Assembly: GCF_002744715.1 (NCBI RefSeq)
Contig: NZ_KZ319368.1
Span: 496,001 to 560,000, forward strand
Reading direction: 5' to 3'
Length of the DNA: 64,000 bases
DNA from: Marinobacter profundi
GTDB taxonomy: Bacteria; Pseudomonadota; Gammaproteobacteria; Pseudomonadales; Oleiphilaceae
Shown here piece by piece: positions 55,401-62,545 of this stretch. Each line of letters opens with the position of its first letter. The stretch's first letter is position 1. The notes under the pieces were generated by a model. The model saw only the letters and a program-made list of their open reading frames with translations. It made no database searches and was not told where the DNA came from. Both the position numbers and the translations under genes were made by a program.

Positions 55401-55886
55401 CCCTCCCAGGCTGACCTTGCGCATCACCTGCCGTCGATAATCCTTCCAGCTGATCAGCATGCTGCATTTCTTCGCAGTCAACTGGGTTTCACAGAAGAGA
55501 ACCTCAATCTCGCCCCGCCTCGGAACCACGATGGCGGCTTCCGCCGAGATCCCCTGCCGTTGATCCCGTGTGGCATCCTCACCTTCCCAGAGCCGTTTTT
55601 CGACCGCTCCGCCCTCGGTTATGACAAACTCCTGGAGAATATCGGGAGCGCTGGAATGGAACAGGTACAGATAACCGTCCCGAACCGGGCGCACACCCAA
55701 CGGCCGGAATCCGGTGGCAAAGCGCGGATCCAGTGCCTTGAGCGACGGCGCTTGATCAACGTACGCATAGCGCACAGGTATCAGCTGGATATCCGGAAGT
55801 GTCAGCGGGCAACTGCCAATGGCCGTGGTATCGGCCATGCTCTTGCGATCCGCAGCGACAATCGGGTCTGTCATGGAAACCGTCAT
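52473..55886 (-). CDS. VasX-like T6SS membrane-disrupting effector
   Basis: 1137 residues. The N-terminus has the VasX signature blocks: CPLTLPDIQLIPVRYAYVDQ, then GVRPVRDGYLYLFH. The middle is a long helical, coiled-coil-rich region with a basic stretch (KQSRRALTRSQKRTYDAEV). Hydrophobic segments near residues 745-960 (VVSFVGLVSFWGTVEAYL, LWLWVGTLVVLTGQYVYN) could insert into target membranes. Known VasX dissipates membrane potential. The DUF4123 gene upstream is the expected loading adaptor and the gene downstream the likely immunity factor. Confidence 0.85.
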   Translation of the reverse strand: MTVSMTDPIVAADRKSMADTTAIGSCPLTLPDIQLIPVRYAYVDQAPSLKALDPRFATGFRPLGVRPVRDGYLYLFHSSAPDILQEFVITEGGAVEKRLWEGEDATRDQRQGISAEAAIVVPRRGEIEVLFCETQLTAKKCSMLISWKDYRRQVMRKVSLGGYCVEAGTRHLLPKGVLEENLSSPEPGADPDEEAFSPWYWVVESEAGKPEPFTHRLRFYDKDHAYLVLDDLTGQIGDLLDAWTHLDAAQGDWLAREDARYYSASFIQELIKLDEKTVATYVDAALTQTGDPSEILALQRIAHASPQQRARVAEFAKEFQAGPLDVRNASFEVVKARRQQNETLAELAQELAVEQDILAQVLEALRKNQNQAEHGSLTGERGIRDFVRVDAMNQYLAVAGEQEARFQREKTAVVASLKTLLPHYHLVGHLYDRMEEDAYLAFLRVDNALLNILNDDALATGDYEFIRSYYFGDLGHQHLVGFDIDVTAYTRSAAAVVNGLKTILNAHDNATAYNDWVQTLSDNPQLRFATLTPVISAELSHRLAQWTPIARQELFRLVEKASGARLHERLKQVFQRMNPGLRVHLLDSQLIYQLDLDIADEATLNKADSLIREVEHHALRYEDLRSRERSLDSGRKQSRRALTRSQKRTYDAEVARLRAARKVEKRKVVAARKALERLLPSEDNKYQGILKVGGLGNTAETRAVAAELEELKALRDRSGMKKVFDYARGLIDGGDAMEITNRIGGLGVVSFVGLVSFWGTVEAYLQWDRDKTLSGALSVISGGFGTVGAVASVSTIVASAQLNYYYQNVSKADAVLSRLARANVWGGTVAAWGGFFAAGADLVRQIQLIRRGTASIGEQVGASVTLTGDAMIVYGSGRIAWTGSSGIYHMLVKQTPGVTWASVHRGMLHLGGTAILRGMNLWLWVGTLVVLTGQYVYNRFKRTELQLWCESSAWGLASKEWSPDEQRYQLGKLIYRPELKVMAEREALDGRFRYCALRLSLPGLSGLTADNAKWVVLEQRGVEWSAASEDWQDRIFVEADNESNVSLRVPLLFDELETFSGLYIAIRYMPDGANRWLPGESESFHYLIDLREQGNVPHVAANEEKAWQLIPFRDKADERLRPLLINYLPLTPWKDNV

Positions 55887-55912
55887 GGGAATAGCTCAGT
55901 CCTTGAGTCTTG

Positions 55913-56791
55913 TTAATCAGGTACTGCCGAAATTGCGCGCGCCAGGATTGCGGCGTCACGGGCATGCAGGTCGATTCTCGAAAGTTCAGGGGGCGCGTCG
56001 AGCAATGACAACAGCGCTGGCGGAAGCTCTGCGGCGCTGGCCGGCGCCCCACCGTAGCCAAACACATTGGCCCACTGGGTGAGCGATCGCTCTGAGGTGT
56101 ACCCCGCGGTTTTGGCACGGCTGATCAGTCCGCCCAGGTTAACCACACCGGCCGCCCGACCCGAACCCGAATCCCAACCGAGGAAAAAGCGGTCCAGATG
56201 CGCAACCAGCCGTTTCAACAACGAGCGTTCGTCCACCTGTGACAGCCGCGCGACGTCCTGCTCCGACAAAGTCACAGGCAACGCCGGCACAGTCTCCGCG
56301 ATACTGGCAATGGCAATATGCTGCCATTGCCAATTCAGAGCATCCGGCACCAGCAACGCCTCAAGAGCCGGTCGCCAACGCCGAAACGCGTCCAGTTCTG
56401 TGAACATCGCGGTTGCCACCTCAGGCTCGCCAAACCGGAGAACAAGATCGCTCCCGCTGGCATGACGAACCGTGATGCACTGCCGAAACTGTGCCGCCAG
56501 CGTGGGCAGATCCTGCGGGCTTTGAATCAGGTAACCCCACTCAGCCGCAAAGCCTTCCTCAAGAAACCGCTGAATGAAGGGGTTCTGATCCGTCACCGCA
56601 ATCAATAACGGACCAAGATCAGCAATCGCTTCCCAATGGGTTCCAGCGTACAGATTGAGATAGTGCGGAAACTCATCCGCCTGATAGAGCTGGCGCTCGG
56701 CGTTCGGCAGAGCCATGCCATCAATCAGCAGGTAGTTCCAGCACCACCGGCCAGTGGCCAACAATTCATGAGCCGGCACAGGTTTCATCAT
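55913..56791 (-). CDS. DUF4123 T6SS effector adaptor (VasW/Tap type)
   Basis: About 292 residues. The DUF4123 core covers roughly residues 10-140: YLLIDGMALPNAERQLYQ, YLNLYAGTHWEAIADLGPLL and FAAEWGYLIQSPQDL. Such chaperones load specific effectors onto VgrG. AGGAGG precedes adjacent ATGs at 56791 and 56788. It lies 9-12 bp after vgrG and 26 bp before the VasX-like toxin, the same order as Vibrio vgrG2-vasW-vasX. Confidence 0.9.
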   Translation of the reverse strand: MMKPVPAHELLATGRWCWNYLLIDGMALPNAERQLYQADEFPHYLNLYAGTHWEAIADLGPLLIAVTDQNPFIQRFLEEGFAAEWGYLIQSPQDLPTLAAQFRQCITVRHASGSDLVLRFGEPEVATAMFTELDAFRRWRPALEALLVPDALNWQWQHIAIASIAETVPALPVTLSEQDVARLSQVDERSLLKRLVAHLDRFFLGWDSGSGRAAGVVNLGGLISRAKTAGYTSERSLTQWANVFGYGGAPASAAELPPALLSLLDAPPELSRIDLHARDAAILARAISAVPD

Positions 56792-56803
56792 CACACCTCC
56801 TGA

Positions 56804-58888
56804 TTACTCACCGGCTTTACAAAGGCCCGTCAGGGCCCTGCCTTCCAACATGGCCACACGCTGTGCCGAGGGCGAAAAATTCGCTCGTTGATCCACCTCT
56901 GCCAGCCGTGACGGAGGCGCCACCACACGGTCACCCTCGATGGTCCGGGGCAATCCCGCCCCGAGCGCCTGTACACTACACCCACTCCCCGCACTCCCCC
57001 CGGAGTTAATCTTTATCCCCGGCCCACTCAGGGTCACGCCGCTGGGGTCGAGTTTGATAAAACTGCCGCCACCGGCGATGGTGAGTTCTACGCCGGCGTC
57101 GAGAACGACTTTGGCGCCGGCCTTATGATGGATTTCGGTACCAGCTTCGCTGGCGGTGGTGGTGGCGGTTTTCTGGTGGTAGCTACCGGCGATCACCTGG
57201 CTGCAGTCGGCGCCAATGGCGGTGCGGCGGTCACCGTTTGTGGTGCAGTGCTCTGCGCCGTGAACGTGGCTGAACTGATGGTTCGCTACCGTGCAGTGGC
57301 TGTCGCCGCGGATGACTTCCGTGCGGTTGTGTTCGGTCAGCAGGTCCAGGTCTTTCTGGGCGTGGACAAAGATCTGCTCACGGTCGCCTTCATCCTCAAA
57401 ACGCAGTTCGTTACTGCCTTCACCCTTGTGAGTGCTGGTTTTCAGTACGGTCCGGGTTTTGTGCTGAGGGAGCGGATACGGAGGGCGGTTGACGCCGTGA
57501 TAGGTACGGCCGGTGATCAGTGGCTGGTCAGGGTCGCCATCCAGAAAGCTGACGATGACTTCATGCCCCACCCGGGGTAACGCGAGAACGCCGTACTGGC
57601 CGCCCGCCCAGTCCTGACTGACCCGCAACCAGGCGCTGCCGAGGTCGTCGTTCGTCGCACTGATCGTCCCGGCCGCGCCCAGACGCCGGTCCCAGGGAAA
57701 TCGCACCTGAACCCGGCCGTATTCGTCGCAATGGATCTCCTCCCCCGGGGGGCCGATCACGATGGCAATCTGGGGGCCATCGATCAAGGGACGACGTTTG
57801 CGGGGCAGCCGGGGTCGCCATCCATCGCCGGCAGGCACCGCAGCAAACTCGTTGTGATAGGCCGTCACGCCCTCACCGCCCTCCTCTTGAAGAGCCTGAG
57901 GCTGGGTACCGGTATGACGTACATGAGTGAGCAACCAGGATGAGGCAGCCTCGTCGTCGGCTACCGGGGTGATAGTCAGCCGTGCCCCGGGGGCAAAGTC
58001 CGGCCGGTTGCCGACCCCTTCCGCGGTGCTGGCGTCATTGCGCAAGGCCTCCAGCCTGGCGGTGGTAAACGCCTCACCACTGGCATCGAGCTTGAATCGG
58101 CCGGGGTAATCGAAGTGCTGATAATCCGGGCGCTGGCCCGTCCCACGGTCGCCGTCGCTTTGGCGTTCATGCATCAGCGCATAGGCGGGATTGCGGAAAG
58201 TGTAATCCTTCAGCACCACCGAGGCCGGGCGCACCCGGTGGGTCTGGCTGAAACGGAACACGCCGGGCTGGCCATGGCTGGCACTGGCCGCCGGGTTGAG
58301 CAGGACATCCGGCAGTGTCGCCCCGTTGCCGTGATGATCGGCAAACACCAGCGCGGGCCCGTCACTCTCGTGCCCCGGCCGGTAATGCCAGCCCTCCTCG
58401 GCCGCCAGCCGCTCCACGAACGCCAGGTCGCTCTCACGGTACTGCACGCAGTATTCCCGCTCGGCGGCCGGCCGTCGCAGGTCGAACCCCACATCGACGA
58501 TGCCCCGCTCTTCCAGCAAGGTACGGATGATCTGGTCCGGCGTCCGGGACTGGAAGATGCGACTGTTATGCATCAGCCCCAGACGCCACATCGGTGGCTC
58601 CATCACCACCTCATAACGGGTCCGGTGGTGACCGGTACCCAGCACCGCAAACCCGGACACCACGCCCTGGAACCGCCGCAATGGCTGGCCGTCCTGCCAA
58701 ACTGTCAGGGCAACCGACTGCTCCAGAACATCTGCTGCGCCAATGCCGAAATCCGGGCTCGCCAGCTCCAGCCGCCCGTGAAAGAGACACGACAAACCTT
58801 CGAAAAGCTCGAAACCAACTACCGAGAAAAGATCATGAGAAAGGCCGCCAACCACGGCGGTAAACTGCAATCCGTTTGCCTGGGGCAT
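56804..58888 (-). CDS. vgrG: VgrG, T6SS spike protein
   Basis: 694 residues: gp27-like N-terminal domain (YCVQYRESDLAFVERLAAEE), gp5-like OB fold with IVIGPPGEEIHCDEYGRVQV and SAWLRVSQDWAGGQYG, then the beta-helix needle with LDPSGVTLSGPGIKINSGGS. The tail beyond the needle is short (about 60 residues) with no recognised enzyme domain, so the cargo is the VasX-like protein. No other T6SS structural gene is in the window, so it must work with a system encoded elsewhere. Confidence 0.95.
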   Translation of the reverse strand: MPQANGLQFTAVVGGLSHDLFSVVGFELFEGLSCLFHGRLELASPDFGIGAADVLEQSVALTVWQDGQPLRRFQGVVSGFAVLGTGHHRTRYEVVMEPPMWRLGLMHNSRIFQSRTPDQIIRTLLEERGIVDVGFDLRRPAAEREYCVQYRESDLAFVERLAAEEGWHYRPGHESDGPALVFADHHGNGATLPDVLLNPAASASHGQPGVFRFSQTHRVRPASVVLKDYTFRNPAYALMHERQSDGDRGTGQRPDYQHFDYPGRFKLDASGEAFTTARLEALRNDASTAEGVGNRPDFAPGARLTITPVADDEAASSWLLTHVRHTGTQPQALQEEGGEGVTAYHNEFAAVPAGDGWRPRLPRKRRPLIDGPQIAIVIGPPGEEIHCDEYGRVQVRFPWDRRLGAAGTISATNDDLGSAWLRVSQDWAGGQYGVLALPRVGHEVIVSFLDGDPDQPLITGRTYHGVNRPPYPLPQHKTRTVLKTSTHKGEGSNELRFEDEGDREQIFVHAQKDLDLLTEHNRTEVIRGDSHCTVANHQFSHVHGAEHCTTNGDRRTAIGADCSQVIAGSYHQKTATTTASEAGTEIHHKAGAKVVLDAGVELTIAGGGSFIKLDPSGVTLSGPGIKINSGGSAGSGCSVQALGAGLPRTIEGDRVVAPPSRLAEVDQRANFSPSAQRVAMLEGRALTGLCKAGE

Positions 58889-59042
58889 GTCTTCGGTCCC
58901 TGAAGATCTGCTGAGAGAAATTAGCCTTCAACGCCAAGCTCATCCTGAGCCAGCGGGATAATACCGGAAAATGAAGGGGAATTTGAAGGTCCGAGGGGAT
59001 ATTCCGGGGGTGTGTCACGTTTTGGGCAGGGAAATAATAATC

Positions 59043-59106
59043 GGGGACAGACCCAAGGTCAGTCCCCGAAATATAGACCAGCAGGGACGGACCAGAGGTC
59101 AGTCCC
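59043..59106. repeat. Two REP-like palindromes in direct orientation
   Basis: 59043-59067 GGGGACAGACC-CAA-GGTCAGTCCCC and 59084-59106 GGGACGGACC-AGA-GGTCAGTCCC, separated by 16 bp, fill most of the gap between vgrG (start 58888) and mvaT (stop 59117). Confidence 0.75.
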
Positions 59107-59116
59107 TGTTAATCTC

Positions 59117-59488
59117 TTAGTCCTGCTGCCAGCTCTGCACGGTTTCTTTACCGTACTTCTCACGCCACTCGTTCAGAGTCTTGTGATTGCCACCACGGGT
59201 TTTGACAACTTCGCCGGTGTTCGGGTTCTTGTAGGTTTTCATCGGGCGCTTCGGGCGGGAGGCCGCGGCCGGGGCTTCGGCTTTGGTACCGCCGATGGAC
59301 GGATCGATGGCGCCGAGAATCTGCAGTACGTCTTTCGGGGACTTGTCATACTCCTTCATCAGGCTGCGAACTTTTTCTTCAAACTCCAGTTCACGCTTGA
59401 GTGCGGTGTCCTGCTCCAGTTTACGCAGTTCCTCGGAGAGCTTTTCCATAAGCTGTTTTTTCTGGTAGTAATCGTTGATTTTCGCCAT
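59117..59488 (-). CDS. mvaT: MvaT-type H-NS family nucleoid protein
   Basis: 123 residues, the usual MvaT length. The N-terminal coiled-coil oligomerisation region (KKQLMEKLSEELRKLEQDTA) is followed by the C-terminal AT-hook-like DNA-binding domain with RPKRPMKTYKNPNTGEVVKT and TRGGNHKTLNEWREKYG. MvaT binds AT-rich DNA and silences foreign genes. Its AT-rich upstream region fits autoregulation, and its position next to a T6SS module suggests it may silence that module (inference). Confidence 0.92.
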   Translation of the reverse strand: MAKINDYYQKKQLMEKLSEELRKLEQDTALKRELEFEEKVRSLMKEYDKSPKDVLQILGAIDPSIGGTKAEAPAAASRPKRPMKTYKNPNTGEVVKTRGGNHKTLNEWREKYGKETVQSWQQD

Positions 59489-59546
59489 GGATATAAAACC
59501 TTATTCAATGGAAAAACAAAGGGAGATGACAAAACGTCATGCCGGA

Positions 59547-59575
59547 ATAATAAATGAACAAATAGTATTTGGCAA
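59547..59575 (-). promoter_or_regulatory. mvaT promoter
   Basis: TTGCCA (59570-59575) and TATTAT (59547-59552) on the minus strand are separated by 17 nt within an AT-rich stretch (about 59490-59640), a plausible target of MvaT itself. Confidence 0.65.
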
Positions 59576-59649
59576 AGTAAACTCTTTACAGCTTGGTAAG
59601 AATATTATTCCCAACACCAAATTTGACAATTAACCGGCCAATCCCGGGC

Positions 59650-59677
59650 ATAAAAAAACCAGCCCGAAGGCTGGTTT
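59650..59677 (-). terminator. Terminator after tviB
   Basis: On the minus strand AAACCAGCC-TTCG-GGCTGGTTT is followed by further T residues (TTTT), 21 nt beyond the tviB stop. Confidence 0.88.
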
Positions 59678-59697
59678 CAAAAACATACAACGCAAGC

Positions 59698-60960
59698 TTA
59701 CAAACGCAAATCCGCCTCGCCAAGGGGCAATATACCCTTGAGGTCAAACAATACTCCGCGCTCTTTTAAAAAGCCGCGGAAATCGGTTACCGACATTTGT
59801 GCGTATTTATCGTGGGGCACGGCGATCAGAACCGCATCGTATTGCGCCTGCTGCGGATTATCGATCAGATCAATACCATATTCATGGCGGGCTTCCACAT
59901 TGTCTGCCCAGCAGTCCGTCACATCGACCTGACAACCAAAATCCGCCAGCTCTTTAACCACATCAATAACCCGGGTATTACGCAAATCAGGACAGTTTTC
60001 TTTGAACGTCAGGCCCATCACCAGCACCCGGGCATTGGCCACGGTTTGACCGGCCTTGATCATGCATTTAACCAGCTCCGCCGCGGCATAAGGGCCCATA
60101 TTGTCATTTACCCGGCGGCCCGCCAGGATAATCTCCGGATGATAGCCGATGGCCTGGGCCTTGTGGGTCAGGTAATACGGATCCACCCCGATACAATGGC
60201 CGCCTACGAGGCCGGGCTTGAACGGCAGGAAGTTCCACTTGGTACCCGCCGCAGCCAGTACTTCGTGAGTATCAATGCCCAGACGGGCAAAGATCATCGA
60301 CAGCTCATTCATCAGCGCAATATTCAGATCCCGCTGGGTGTTTTCAATCACCTTGGCCGCTTCCGCCACTTTGATGGAACTGGCCTTGTGGGTACCGGCG
60401 GTAATAATACCGGCATAAAGGGCATCCACTTCGTCGGCGATTTGCGGGGTAGAACCGGAGGTGACCTTTTTAATGGTGGTCACCCGGTGCTCTTTATCGC
60501 CCGGATTAATCCGTTCCGGACTGTAACCGGCAAAGAAATCCTGGTTAAACTTTAACCCGGACACTTTCTCCAGTACCGGCACACAGACTTCCTCCGTGGC
60601 CCCCGGATACACAGTGGACTCATAAATAACAATATCGCCCTGCTTGAGCACCTTGCCCACGCTCTCACTGGCCTTGACCAGCGGCGTCAAGTCCGGGGAT
60701 TTGAACTCATCAATGGGCGTTGGCACCGTGACAATATAAATCTGGCAGTCCCGAACCTCTTCCAGGGCGTCGGTAAACGACAAACCGGTAGACGCCGCCA
60801 ACTCCTCGCGGGAGACTTCACGGGTAAAATCGACGCCGTCTTTCAGTTCCGCAATGCGCTTTGCATTGATATCAAAGCCGACAATCTCCCGCTTTTCACC
60901 AAACGCAGCGGCCAAAGGCAGGCCCACATATCCCAGGCCAATCACGGCAATCTTTTTCAT
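59698..60960 (-). CDS. tviB: Nucleotide-sugar 6-dehydrogenase (TviB/WbpO-like)
   Basis: 420 residues of the UDP-glucose/GlcNAc dehydrogenase family: NAD motif [39 protein letters not shown], the catalytic Cys in [19 protein letters not shown], and [16 protein letters not shown]. The pattern fits the TviB group that oxidises UDP-GlcNAc or UDP-GalNAc to the uronic acid for surface polysaccharide. Its stop is followed by a terminator. Nearby manC and a CapD-like gene support a polysaccharide role. Confidence 0.92.
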   Translation of the reverse strand: MKKIAVIGLGYVGLPLAAAFGEKREIVGFDINAKRIAELKDGVDFTREVSREELAASTGLSFTDALEEVRDCQIYIVTVPTPIDEFKSPDLTPLVKASESVGKVLKQGDIVIYESTVYPGATEEVCVPVLEKVSGLKFNQDFFAGYSPERINPGDKEHRVTTIKKVTSGSTPQIADEVDALYAGIITAGTHKASSIKVAEAAKVIENTQRDLNIALMNELSMIFARLGIDTHEVLAAAGTKWNFLPFKPGLVGGHCIGVDPYYLTHKAQAIGYHPEIILAGRRVNDNMGPYAAAELVKCMIKAGQTVANARVLVMGLTFKENCPDLRNTRVIDVVKELADFGCQVDVTDCWADNVEARHEYGIDLIDNPQQAQYDAVLIAVPHDKYAQMSVTDFRGFLKERGVLFDLKGILPLGEADLRL

Positions 60961-61033
60961 AAATCATCCATCGATATTAATTGAAGCGCAGGATACAGCG
61001 GGTAAATAGACACCACACCCTGCCTGAATAGAA

Positions 61034-62455
61034 TTAAGTGGGGATCATTATCCCGGTATAACCCGCCGCCGCCAACTCCCGTTGCAGCGCCGTCTTCGCC
61101 TCCTGCTCACCATGCACAATACGAATCTCCGCCGGCTTGACCGGAATCCCACGGATAAACCGCAGCAAATCCGACTGCCCGGCGTGGGCCGAATAACCAC
61201 CCACCTGATGAACCCGTGCACGGATGTCGTAACGCTTGCCATCGAGCTCCACCCAGCCGCCACGGGGACCGTAGGTCAGAATGTCCCGCCCTGGCGTGCC
61301 TGCCGCCTGGTAGCCGACAAACAGCACGTCGTTGCGGGCATCCCCCAGCATCGCCTGCAGGTAATTGACGATCCGCCCGCCGGCGCACATTCCGGAGCCC
61401 GCCAGCACCACACAGGGGCGATGGGAGCTGGCCAGATAATCCACGGCCTTGAGGTGATCGTCGTGGGAATCTATCACCGTCAACTGCTCGAACGACAACG
61501 GATGACGACCGGCGCTGACCAGTTCCCGGGCTTCCTCATCCCAGTAGGGTTTCAAATCCCGGTACAACCGGGTGAACCCGGCCGCCAGCGGCGAATCCAC
61601 CACAATTTCCAGGTCCTTCCAGGGCAGCGGTTTGCCGGCAACCTGCGCAATGCCCTCGTTACCAAACTCCGCGATCAGGCTCTCAATCTCGTACAACAGT
61701 TCCTGGGTACGCCCAAGGCTGAACGCCGGCACCAGCACGGTGCCCCGGTCAGCCAGGGCACGCTCCAGAATGGCCTTGAGACGGAAGCGCCGGGTTTGCC
61801 GGTCTTCGTGATCCTTGTCGCCATAGGTACTCTCAATCACCAGGCGATCGGCCCGCTCCGGTGGACGAGCCTCGGGCAGCAGCGGCGCATGGGGTGCGCC
61901 CAGGTCCCCACTGAATACAATCCGCTCCGCCGTCTCACCAACCCTGGCCTCACACTCCACATAGGCGGAGCCCAGAATATGCCCTGCACGTTGCAGGCGA
62001 ATGGCAAGGCTCGCCGTTACCTCGCCAGCCTCACCCCGCTCCTCAAACACCGGGTGCCACTGCCCGTATGGCACCGCCACAATACGGGAGCGGATCAGCC
62101 CCAGCACCCGCCCGATCAGTTCCCGATCCCGGGTGAAGCCGATTTTCAGGGCATCTTCCAGCATCTCCGGCAACAGCAGGGCCGACGGCTCGGAACAGAG
62201 GATCGGCCCGGTGAATCCAGCGGCCAGCAAATAGGGAATCCGCCCGACATGGTCAATATGAACATGGGTGACCACCAGGGCACGGATATGGGCGATGGGG
62301 AAATCAATGGAAAGGTCGGTGGCGGTCGCGCCGTTGCCCTCTTCCTGGCCCTGGAACAGGCCACAATCAATCAGAATGCCGGCATGGCCGACAACCAGCT
62401 CATGACAGGAGCCGGTGACGCCGGAGGTGGCGCCGTGGTGTTTAACATCGATCAT
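61034..62455 (-). CDS. MBL-fold metallohydrolase with beta-CASP/RMMBL domains (RNase-like)
   Basis: 473 residues. The metallo-beta-lactamase site HVHIDHVGRIPYLLA near residue 65 and IVFSGDLGAPHAPLLPE hold the zinc ligands. A beta-CASP insert contains VIESTYGDKDHEDRQ and VLVPAFSLGRTQELLYE; the RMMBL end has GYSAHAGQSDLLRFIRG and IRIVHGEQEAKTAL. This architecture is that of CPSF-73-like ribonucleases; the RNA target is unknown. AGGGAT precedes the ATG. It lies between the CapD-like gene and tviB. Confidence 0.92.
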   Translation of the reverse strand: MIDVKHHGATSGVTGSCHELVVGHAGILIDCGLFQGQEEGNGATATDLSIDFPIAHIRALVVTHVHIDHVGRIPYLLAAGFTGPILCSEPSALLLPEMLEDALKIGFTRDRELIGRVLGLIRSRIVAVPYGQWHPVFEERGEAGEVTASLAIRLQRAGHILGSAYVECEARVGETAERIVFSGDLGAPHAPLLPEARPPERADRLVIESTYGDKDHEDRQTRRFRLKAILERALADRGTVLVPAFSLGRTQELLYEIESLIAEFGNEGIAQVAGKPLPWKDLEIVVDSPLAAGFTRLYRDLKPYWDEEARELVSAGRHPLSFEQLTVIDSHDDHLKAVDYLASSHRPCVVLAGSGMCAGGRIVNYLQAMLGDARNDVLFVGYQAAGTPGRDILTYGPRGGWVELDGKRYDIRARVHQVGGYSAHAGQSDLLRFIRGIPVKPAEIRIVHGEQEAKTALQRELAAAGYTGIMIPT

Positions 62456-62545
62456 TCATACCATCCCTGTAATTCGTAATGCCAGCCCGCACACCGGGTC
62501 GGTTCGCAATCCATGCACTCGACTCTGCATTCACTCAGCGTCCAC

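Noticed and set aside
61082..62479. 465-codon plus-strand frame opposite the MBL-fold gene
   Set aside because: Antisense shadow; the minus-strand protein has complete metal-binding motifs.
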